From a virus, in IMG/VR virus record IMGVR_UViG_3300025789_000087, positions 1 through 37,065 of that record: a DNA stretch of 37,065 nucleotides. One strand, 5' to 3'. The notes beneath the pieces were generated by a model, which was not told the DNA's origin, searched no databases, and saw only the letters and a program-made list of their open reading frames with translations. A program made the position numbers and the translations under genes. Each line of letters starts with the position of its first letter. Position 1 is the stretch's first letter. Below are positions 7,539-13,864 of this stretch, piece after piece.

Positions 7539-9946
7539 TATCTTCTTCCATCAGGCCTAATATCAATACGGGGACTACCTAGCTGCCAAGCAACTCCAAT
7601 AGTATTAGATTCAATTCTAAATGCCATTTGACGACCACGCAAACGAGTGTATACCTGTCCAGTAAATTGTTGTATCGTGTATTCACTAGGAATTGGTGTT
7701 CCATAAACTTGGGAGCTAGTAACTGTTGGATTATCTGCAGTACCGTAAGGAGTACCTGAGTTTTCTCTTGGTCTTAAAGTCATAGTCACAGATGGATAAG
7801 CAACATTAGAACCGTTAAAGTTAACGTCAGGCAGAATACGCCATACAAATCCAAAATTATGTCCATCACCAATATCAAAGTCTGAAGACTGCACATATGA
7901 ATCAATTGCTCTAGTAGTTAATCCTGAGTTGTCGTCAACACCATTTTCTTGGTATAACAAGTATCCGTATCCGCCAGTAGTAGCCATAGATATTGGAGCT
8001 GTTTGTGAACCTATATTTTGGTTAATATTTACTGAATATGTTCCAACACCGCCAGTACCTGTACCATAATCTGCAATCGTTGTATTTGTTGTAACTCCTG
8101 TACCCGATAAAGTGGTATCTAAAGAAATTACCCCAGAAGTCATATTAGTAACTGTTAACGTTGTACCAGAAATAAATCCAGAGAATACCGCACTTGTTAA
8201 ATAGTTAGCAGTTACTGGGTATTGTTGGATACCTGTTTCTAACCATGCAGTTCTAGACATAGTACCGTAATACCAAACCCTATCTAAATAGTTATATACG
8301 ACGTACTTATCAATAACGTTATTAGACTCATTAGAACAGTAGTACCACCATACTTCGTTATAACCTTCGTTAGCCCCTGCAAATATCTGATAGGCTTGGT
8401 TTTCATTAATATCGTCAAAAATATACTGACGTAACGAGCATGGTAGAGTTTGCACAGTACCAGAATACATATAGAACTTCTCTGTGCCCATCCAGTAAGT
8501 TACGTTGTTAACCGTAATCATGGCATTAGGTGAAATACAGGAAATGTTATCCATCAATACTTGGAAACCCCAAACATAAGGAGAGCCTAAGTACTGCATA
8601 GAATATAGGCATGAATCAGTCCAAACGAGAATCTCTTGGCGGGTTGCACGAGCCCCCATAATATAAGAGCCGTTAGATAATGGAAACTCACCTGATTGGT
8701 TTGTTATTGAAGGAACCCACTGATATTCATTACCCTGATCTGACCAACGAACTAGCATTGGGTTAAATTGCGTATTAGGAGTTCCAGCTAGATAGCTATT
8801 AGCACCAAAAGCAATCACAAAACGCTGGATAGCTGAAGAAAGAACTTGGTTAGTATTAGTAGGAACATATGCTCCTGAGTAGCCATTGTATGTAGATAAA
8901 GTACTTAAAGGCTGTGCCCGTACGCTAGTACCAGTTGCATCTTGCCAATAATAAAGTTGACCGCCTCTGGGGGCAAGCAAGAGGTTTTGACCGAAGTTAT
9001 CGCTAGACCAAAGACGTAGTTGCGAACCAACACCAATAGTAGCAGCTGTACCCCATCCCCTTGTGCCATATTGCGGATAAACAATAACTGCTGAACCACC
9101 ACCTGTTGTAGTAGCTGTAGCCGTAAAGCCGCTAGGAAGGGTAATAGTAAATGTATTTACACCAGTAACCGTAATAGCAAAGGTGTTGTTAATCATGTTT
9201 AGCGGTATGCTAGCAAAAGTAGTAGCCCCTGCAAAAGCTATGTAGTTACCTGTAATAAGATTATGCGCTGGGTAAGTGACCGTTACAGTACTGCTACCAG
9301 AAGTAGTAGCGAAAGGGTTAGCCCCTAAAGTTGTAAGAATAGTAGGTGACCAAGAACCTGCACCCCATCCAGTACCTGTCGTATATACATCTAGACCAGA
9401 AGGTAATTCATATTGGATTACTACAGAAGAACCGCCGCCTGTAGCTGTAGATGAGGCATTATTAGTTGCAACAACAGTATAAGTAATAGCACTGGGAACT
9501 GAAGTAATTACATATTCACCACTTAAAATAATACCACCAACAGCAGTTGCACCAGAAATAATTATGTAATCCCCTACGTTAGGAGTATAGTTTGGGTCAT
9601 TAATGGTAACAATATTAGAACCAGATTGGGTACTAAATGGGTTTGTTGCTAAAGTATTAGTTTGATATATAGGGGTTATATCGTAAAAGGAACCGCCCCT
9701 TGCAATATAGTATTTCTTGCTAGTACCCATACCTACATAGTTATTACCAGCTAAATCAACCCAGTTCCATAAATCTCTACATACTCCTACAAACGTAGAA
9801 TTAGCAAATCTAATCCAACCGCCAATTTTTTCTGGAAAGCCAGAACGAAACCTAATCTTATCCCCATCATACCAACCACCCTCGTTAGAGTAATCAGTGC
9901 CTTCACGGTTTAAACCAGGTCTAAATTGTAGTTTTTGTAAAGGCAT
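7538..9946 (-). CDS. Tail nozzle/stabilisation-type protein (tail tubular B-like)
   Basis: The 802-residue protein opens with MPLQKLQFRPGLNREGTDYS and GGWYDGDKIRFRSGFPEKIGGW. I recognise this N-terminus from a widespread podoviral tail protein usually described as tail tubular protein B or a stabilisation protein. The body is beta-rich (W/Y/N/G), consistent with a propeller-like nozzle. Two related beta modules of about 80 residues sit near the N-terminus, at roughly 101-180 and 209-290. Both start NPF(S/A)T(Q/T)SGS and end in a TGGGS(S/A)V(V/I) strand, so they look like a duplicated insert. A third similar glycine/threonine-rich piece lies further on. The gene forms one-base TAATG joints with both neighbours. 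The function is assigned by N-terminal resemblance and context. Confidence 0.8.
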   Translation of the reverse strand: MPLQKLQFRPGLNREGTDYSNEGGWYDGDKIRFRSGFPEKIGGWIRFANSTFVGVCRDLWNWVDLAGNNYVGMGTSKKYYIARGGSFYDITPIYQTNTLATNPFSTQSGSNIVTINDPNYTPNVGDYIIISGATAVGGIILSGEYVITSVPSAITYTVVATNNASSTATGGGSSVVIQYELPSGLDVYTTGTGWGAGSWSPTILTTLGANPFATTSGSSTVTVTYPAHNLITGNYIAFAGATTFASIPLNMINNTFAITVTGVNTFTITLPSGFTATATTTGGGSAVIVYPQYGTRGWGTAATIGVGSQLRLWSSDNFGQNLLLAPRGGQLYYWQDATGTSVRAQPLSTLSTYNGYSGAYVPTNTNQVLSSAIQRFVIAFGANSYLAGTPNTQFNPMLVRWSDQGNEYQWVPSITNQSGEFPLSNGSYIMGARATRQEILVWTDSCLYSMQYLGSPYVWGFQVLMDNISCISPNAMITVNNVTYWMGTEKFYMYSGTVQTLPCSLRQYIFDDINENQAYQIFAGANEGYNEVWWYYCSNESNNVIDKYVVYNYLDRVWYYGTMSRTAWLETGIQQYPVTANYLTSAVFSGFISGTTLTVTNMTSGVISLDTTLSGTGVTTNTTIADYGTGTGGVGTYSVNINQNIGSQTAPISMATTGGYGYLLYQENGVDDNSGLTTRAIDSYVQSSDFDIGDGHNFGFVWRILPDVNFNGSNVAYPSVTMTLRPRENSGTPYGTADNPTVTSSQVYGTPIPSEYTIQQFTGQVYTRLRGRQMAFRIESNTIGVAWQLGSPRIDIRPDGRR

Positions 9947-10542
9947 TAGTAGGTATCCAGTGCTTTTTGTGCTGCTGCAATATACGCAACTCGCTCGTTA
10001 TATCCATCCATACCGCCATTAATACGGCGGGTCATTTCTTTTAAATCACCTTCATCGGCTAAAGCATTTAAGCCTTTTTTATTCCAAAACCAACCTGCAC
10101 TTAAAGCTGCATATTGAGGTACTAGTAAGTTATTAGGAAAATCTATTAAGTTAAGTTTTAGAGCATCCCCACAATTTTTATACTCGTCACGCCCAGTTAG
10201 CTGTATAACTCCTCTGCCACGGAACGCAAACCCATCACCATCTTGGGTGTTCCCCATTCTACCAGCATACACTTTGTTAGCAATCTTTTCTGGATTTTCT
10301 GCGTATTTCTCAGCCACATCAACATCAGGAAATCTTGAGGGCCATGTACGCATAAGTCCATTGGCAGAGTAATGAAGGTTCTCTTCAAGAGTTCGGAAGT
10401 TGTTTGACTCATGTTGGCACTGTCCTATAAATGCTGCTTGTCTTTTAGTAGTACTAATTCCGTATTTAATAAAAGTGTCGACTAGTGGCTGGTACCATTT
10501 ATCTGCATCAATATTTAATATCTTTAACTGTTCCGGACTCAT
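9946..10542 (-). CDS. Endolysin, glycoside hydrolase family 19 (chitinase-like)
   Basis: This 198-residue single-domain enzyme has the GH19 architecture. QCQHESNNF (41-49) contains the proposed general acid E45, and LEENLHYSA (52-60) contains the second glutamate. GFAFRGRGVIQLTGRDEY (104-121) and a C-terminal INGGMDGYNERV segment complete the family pattern. Phage GH19 enzymes hydrolyse the beta-1,4 glycan bonds of peptidoglycan at lysis. There is no signal peptide, so release through the neighbouring holin is expected. The gene overlaps the Rz spanin gene by 4 bases, forming a holin-Rz/Rz1-endolysin lysis cassette. All key residues appear intact. Confidence 0.93.
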   Translation of the reverse strand: MSPEQLKILNIDADKWYQPLVDTFIKYGISTTKRQAAFIGQCQHESNNFRTLEENLHYSANGLMRTWPSRFPDVDVAEKYAENPEKIANKVYAGRMGNTQDGDGFAFRGRGVIQLTGRDEYKNCGDALKLNLIDFPNNLLVPQYAALSAGWFWNKKGLNALADEGDLKEMTRRINGGMDGYNERVAYIAAAQKALDTY

Positions 10543-10961
10543 TTAATACCTATTTGTTCATTAATCCATTTCTGGAGCTCTACTAATTGGAGGGTTGTTT
10601 CCGCACATTGTCCAGCAAGTATTGAGTAGGCGGCGGCTGCATCAGCGATTTTGGGGGTTGTGGTGATTCCGGGCACTGAACTGGTACCTGACTGGCGCAC
10701 CCCATTAGCATAATACTGGCGCAAAAGAGCAAGCTTCGCATCGTATTCATCTTGTATTCCTTTAGTGACTAATTCGTGTTCTTTTTTGATGGCTTCGATT
10801 TTAATTTCTTGCTGTGCGACCACTTCATCATTAACTCGCTTGTAATCCAAATATCTTTGATTACCAATATGGAAACCACAATAAAAAATGCCGCAAGCAG
10901 CCACAACATATAATCCAATTTTGATGTAATTAGCATACCCACTTATTAAACTCCACATCAT
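10539..10961 (-). CDS. Rz: Inner-membrane spanin (Rz-like)
   Basis: The 140-residue protein has one N-terminal membrane anchor (about residues 12-32, IKIGLYVVAACGIFYCGFHIG). A charged helical periplasmic stretch (about 35-90, KIEAIKKEHELVTKG) suits a coiled coil. The C-terminus, CAETTLQLVELQKWINEQIG, closely resembles the end of the Rz lysis-protein family. Rz pairs with the outer-membrane lipoprotein Rz1 and fuses inner and outer membranes in the last step of lysis of Gram-negative hosts. The matching Rz1 is encoded inside this gene in another frame. It lies between the holin-like gene and the endolysin, overlapping each by 4 bases. Confidence 0.9.
   Translation of the reverse strand: MMWSLISGYANYIKIGLYVVAACGIFYCGFHIGNQRYLDYKRVNDEVVAQQEIKIEAIKKEHELVTKGIQDEYDAKLALLRQYYANGVRQSGTSSVPGITTTPKIADAAAAYSILAGQCAETTLQLVELQKWINEQIGIK
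10583..10741 (-). CDS. Rz1: Outer-membrane spanin lipoprotein (Rz1-like), nested within Rz
   Basis: An ATG at 10741 opens a 52-codon frame wholly inside the Rz gene in a different frame, ending at TAG (10583-10585). The product starts MRSLLFCASIMLMGCASQVP. This is a short basic start, a hydrophobic core and a lipobox LMGC with the lipidated cysteine at residue 15, directly followed by A and S. The mature part is proline-rich (PESPQPPKSLMQPPPTQY). Small size, lipobox, proline-rich body and a nested position within Rz are the diagnostic features of Rz1 o-spanins. I see no strong Shine-Dalgarno, as is common for nested Rz1 genes. Chance is unlikely, given signal peptide, lipobox and prolines together. 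Confidence 0.88.
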   Translation of the reverse strand: MRSLLFCASIMLMGCASQVPVQCPESPQPPKSLMQPPPTQYLLDNVRKQPSN

Positions 10962-11203
10962 GCCCCCGGCCCAGAATTATCTGAAGGTTCAGTATTTTGT
11001 TTAGCCCAAAGCGCCATTCCATGTGCTCCCACAACGGCAGCTAAACCCATATATAACTTCTCTATGTCAACTAACCCAGTACTTATAGCGTTATAAATAG
11101 TCGCAAATACTACAGCTAGCATACAAAAAAGCCAAGAATGCCGCCCCAAATCAGGAGTAGCATTGTCCTTACCAGACATTAACTTGACGAAATACGATTT
11201 CAT
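10958..11203 (-). CDS. Holin-like two-helix membrane protein
   Basis: The 81-residue protein has two predicted membrane helices, about 23-43 (SWLFCMLAVVFATIYNAIST) and 50-67 (LYMGLAAVVGAHGMALWAK). They are joined by a short loop (GLVDIEK), and both ends are hydrophilic. Size, topology and the position just ahead of Rz/Rz1 and a signal-less endolysin are typical of a class II holin, which permeabilises the inner membrane and sets lysis timing. No sequence family is recognised with certainty. An alternative holin candidate exists at 28912-29160. It overlaps both neighbouring genes by 4 bases. Confidence 0.75.
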   Translation of the reverse strand: MKSYFVKLMSGKDNATPDLGRHSWLFCMLAVVFATIYNAISTGLVDIEKLYMGLAAVVGAHGMALWAKQNTEPSDNSGPGA

Positions 11204-11385
11204 TTTTTCTTTTTTGCCGATGTTTTTGCCGGTACTTTAGCCTTACGGGTTGTGGCTTTAACTACAATTTTACGTACCTTATTTGCCGCTTCTGGTGTTG
11301 GGAAAGGCCAAGGTGTAATCTCTTCTTTAGTTGGCTCAAATTTACTTAATGCCCATTTCAAGGCTTTAACTACATGCTTTTTCAT
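11200..11385 (-). CDS. Small basic protein, unknown function
   Basis: The 61-residue protein has a helical start (MKKHVVKALKWALSKFEPT), a middle with proline and tryptophan (ITPWPFPTPEAANKVRK), and a strongly basic alanine/lysine tail (KAKVPAKTSAKKKK) resembling a histone H1-like tail. It has no membrane segment or cysteine. It is linked by 4-base overlaps to the hydroxylase-like gene upstream and to the holin-like gene downstream. I do not recognise a family. Binding to nucleic acid or another polyanion is possible from the charge alone. Confidence 0.6.
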   Translation of the reverse strand: MKKHVVKALKWALSKFEPTKEEITPWPFPTPEAANKVRKIVVKATTRKAKVPAKTSAKKKK

Positions 11386-12164
11386 TTGTGTTTCCCTTTT
11401 GTTATAAAACTCTGTCTTACTGTTTCAAACTTTTCTAATAACTCTGGTTCAATTACTGCCGCATCTACGTTTTTACGGTATTCTAGGGCGTGATTTTTCA
11501 GTTCGGTTATGTCTGCATTATACCGAAAACCCTTAGTTTTGCCTTTAGTATCATAGGCATCGCAGATAATATGGTACCTGTCTTGGTCTGAATCGTTGCG
11601 AATCTGGTGCCAATTATTAACCCAAACTATATAAGCTTTGCCCGCTTGCATATGTAAATGCTGCCCATCTGAAATAAAGACGCATTTAGGATTAGTAATT
11701 AAAGGGATATGGATTCTAGCCATATACTCGCCCCCATCGGCATCTTTATGCACCAAAGACTTAGCCCCAGCTTTTAAGCAGGTAACCCTTACTCTTCTAG
11801 GGTAAAACCCTAAGTCCTCTAGCTGATTTACTATGTACGCAAATTCTCCCACACATGCTTGGGTAGGGTTCTTATGCTCCATAGAGTGCGCAATATCGAA
11901 GAATTTAAGTGCTTTAAAGTTATTATCGTTTTGTGGAAAGTAGATTTCCATCGCTTCTCCGTGGTCATTCTGGAAAAAATCCCAACCATCTCGCCAATCA
12001 CCAGTACGGGAAGTAATAGACCAGCCGCCAAAGCCATGATAAGCCGGTGTTTCATAATCTTCTCCTTGAATAATCTGCTTACCTAAAGGAAATACATGAT
12101 GTTTTAAGTTAAATAAAAGACGTGCATGGTCAATCTTTAAACAGTCAAGCTCTTCGTAAAACAT
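11382..12164 (-). CDS. Aspartyl/asparaginyl beta-hydroxylase-like Fe(II)/2-oxoglutarate oxygenase
   Basis: In this 260-residue protein, residues ~125-205 follow the aspartyl/asparaginyl beta-hydroxylase pattern (PF05118). LVHKDADGG supplies the metal ligands H139 and D141. MARIHIPLITNPKCVF (148-163) is the conserved R-x-HIPL strand. AGKAYIVWVNNWHQIRNDSDQ supplies the distal ligand H186, and R196 in DRYHII is the probable 2-oxoglutarate-binding arginine. The family hydroxylates Asp or Asn side chains in proteins, classically in cysteine-rich EGF-like domains, and some members act on amino acids or small molecules. It is coupled by a TAATG junction to a second oxygenase and is three genes from a radical SAM enzyme and a Cys/Asn-rich virion-like protein. 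The substrate is not shown by the sequence. Confidence 0.85.
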   Translation of the reverse strand: MFYEELDCLKIDHARLLFNLKHHVFPLGKQIIQGEDYETPAYHGFGGWSITSRTGDWRDGWDFFQNDHGEAMEIYFPQNDNNFKALKFFDIAHSMEHKNPTQACVGEFAYIVNQLEDLGFYPRRVRVTCLKAGAKSLVHKDADGGEYMARIHIPLITNPKCVFISDGQHLHMQAGKAYIVWVNNWHQIRNDSDQDRYHIICDAYDTKGKTKGFRYNADITELKNHALEYRKNVDAAVIEPELLEKFETVRQSFITKGKHK

Positions 12165-12730
12165 TATAGATTCCCCGTTTCATGTAACATTTGCTTTACT
12201 TCTTCATAGGTATGCTTATCCGTGCCTAGGGTAATAGCAATGCGTTCTTTTATTGGAAATATGCAATCTACTGCATGAATCTTAGTTACATCTAAAAGCC
12301 AAGCATCTCCAGGCTGGGCAATAAAATTGCCAGTGCAAACCAAATGTTTCTTATCGTATACAAAACCATTAGTTTGATTCTCAACTTGATAAGTTAATAG
12401 TGGCTCAGAATAACTTTCTAGTGGCCTGTAAAACTTGGTAATGCATAGCTCTGGCTGTATATAAAAGTTAATAGTGCATTTAATCTCGCTATCAGTATGC
12501 GGCGGAACAGCATCTTGAATTTTCATAACCGAAACAGTAAAGTCTTCTCTATATCTTCTGGGTATTACGTACAATACCCCACCTTGTTTAATATGGATGT
12601 TATGGTATGAGATAACTTCTCCATAGGAGATTTGCTCTTCTTTTTGGGTGTACTCCAGCTTTTTAAACTTCTGGTTCAGTTTTTGGAACATTTTTCCACA
12701 TTTCATATTGACGAATAATCTCGCAATCAT
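12164..12730 (-). CDS. Second Fe(II)/2-oxoglutarate oxygenase-like protein
   Basis: This protein of up to 188 residues has a double-stranded beta-helix pattern. VPPHTDSEIKCTINFYI contains H78-x-D80. GDAWLLDVTKIHAVDCIFPI contains the distal H152, and R163 in KERIAITLG is the probable 2-oxoglutarate anchor. This H-x-D...H...R layout is that of Fe(II)/2OG dioxygenases. It differs from its neighbour in sequence, so it is not a recent duplicate. The start is uncertain. The longest frame overlaps the upstream gene by 68 bases, and ATGs at codon 9 (12706) and codon 14 (12691) would cut that. No candidate has a good ribosome-binding site. Its role is probably tied to the radical SAM/Cys-rich cassette, by position only. 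Confidence 0.75.
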   Translation of the reverse strand: MIARLFVNMKCGKMFQKLNQKFKKLEYTQKEEQISYGEVISYHNIHIKQGGVLYVIPRRYREDFTVSVMKIQDAVPPHTDSEIKCTINFYIQPELCITKFYRPLESYSEPLLTYQVENQTNGFVYDKKHLVCTGNFIAQPGDAWLLDVTKIHAVDCIFPIKERIAITLGTDKHTYEEVKQMLHETGNL

Positions 12731-12998
12731 GCTCGAAGTCTATACCAGCATGGGGTCTTGCTCTAGCAGCTGCCCAAGGTTTGCCCAAGATATGCTCTAG
12801 GATTGGAATGCCAGAATGGAAAATCTTTTCTAAAACATCCGCATAATCGGTGAGCATTTGGAATAAACGTTCTTTTTCCGGTTGAGATAGCTGAAGAATA
12901 TCGTGACCCATTTGATGGTCAAAATAATGCACAACGTGCTGGCGATAGATGTCAATTTCATTAGGTTCTACTGGTGGGATTTCTGAATTTTCAATCAT
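12663..12998 (-). CDS. Hypothetical acidic helical protein in the modification cassette
   Basis: The 111-residue protein is acidic and predicted to be mostly helical (IDIYRQHVVHYFDHQMGHDI, EKERLFQMLTDYADVLEKIF). A small conserved-looking part around GKPWAAARARPHAGIDFEHD is followed by a short tail. There are several histidines but no clear metal motif, signal peptide or membrane helix. It lies between the Cys-rich protein (4-base overlap) and the second oxygenase. I do not recognise it. Possible roles are an adaptor for the modification enzymes or an unrelated morphogenesis factor. It does not look like the beta-rich winged-helix RiPP recognition element. Confidence 0.6.
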   Translation of the reverse strand: MIENSEIPPVEPNEIDIYRQHVVHYFDHQMGHDILQLSQPEKERLFQMLTDYADVLEKIFHSGIPILEHILGKPWAAARARPHAGIDFEHDCEIIRQYEMWKNVPKTEPEV

Positions 12999-13864
12999 GC
13001 TAATTTACCTTTAAAAGATGATAGTTTTTTATTGCTAGCTACCACGGCAGATGCAGCCCAATGGCTCATCCAAAATAAAGCCCACATAGTCCATAGCGTT
13101 AAGATCCGGTGACCTTTGCGGTGAGGTATATGATCAATGAAACGACTAATAGGCTTCCCAATAGCCATAAGAACCCGACCACGCAAGTTATCATTAGGAC
13201 GAGCTCCCATGAGGTATGCCATGTGTTCAGACCAAGGTATTCCAATACGCAACGCCATTTTTGTAATAGCTTCTTTTTGAGCTGCAGCACGATGTTCTTT
13301 CTTTATCCATAGGAAACAATCTGGACCTTTACCATCCATCCAAGCTGTTACAGTTCTAGCCCAACGTATATATCCTCTATATACTCTTCTGTCGTTTTTA
13401 CGCAGCATTCTACCATAGGCTTGGTCAGCTACCCAGACGTTAGGGTCCATATAGCCTTGTTCGTTTAACTTGGCACAAATAATTTTAGAGCAGTTACATG
13501 CGCAGTTACAGTTGTAAGATACAGGACCTGTTTGGCAATTATAAGTACAAGCAGTACAGTTAGTACCGGTCTGCAAATATGGTTTAGTTTGGCAGTTTAC
13601 GCAATCTACAGTCCCGGCGATGTAGCAGTTAGTACATTGGATATTGCCGCAGTTACAGTTAGATGTGCAGTTACCGTTAGAGCAGTTGCCTTGGTTAGTA
13701 TTTTGGTAATAAGTTAACCCATAGAACGCGGTAAGGCTTGGGGTAGAAACAGGAGTTAGCAATAAGCCATTAAGAAAAGACAAGCTATCTGTATATGTTG
13801 ATGGCTGTCCAATCTCTGTACTAATTTGACTGATTGATATTGTCCCTGAGCTTGGTAATGTCAT
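12995..13864 (-). CDS. Virion-like protein with 16-cysteine segment and helical C-terminal domain
   Basis: This is a 289-residue protein in three parts. Residues 1-52 (MTLPSSGTISISQISTEIG ... LTAFYGLTYY) resemble the short S/T-rich N-terminal modules of phage fibre and structural proteins. Residues 61-130 contain 16 cysteines (61, 66, 70, 72, 77, 80, 88, 91, 103, 106, 110, 119, 121, 123, 125, 130), 11 of them directly preceded by Asn, with CxxC pairs at 77/80, 88/91 and 103/106. From ~131 a helical domain follows (GYMDPNVWVADQAYGRMLRK, RGYIRWARTVTAWMDGKGPD, PWSEHMAYLMGA) and ends in a hydrophobic stretch at about 254-277. It overlaps the radical SAM gene by 4 bases (ATGA), which suggests a matched substrate. 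Metal binding or disulfides are alternatives to enzymatic crosslinking. Confidence 0.8.
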   Translation of the reverse strand: MTLPSSGTISISQISTEIGQPSTYTDSLSFLNGLLLTPVSTPSLTAFYGLTYYQNTNQGNCSNGNCTSNCNCGNIQCTNCYIAGTVDCVNCQTKPYLQTGTNCTACTYNCQTGPVSYNCNCACNCSKIICAKLNEQGYMDPNVWVADQAYGRMLRKNDRRVYRGYIRWARTVTAWMDGKGPDCFLWIKKEHRAAAQKEAITKMALRIGIPWSEHMAYLMGARPNDNLRGRVLMAIGKPISRFIDHIPHRKGHRILTLWTMWALFWMSHWAASAVVASNKKLSSFKGKLA

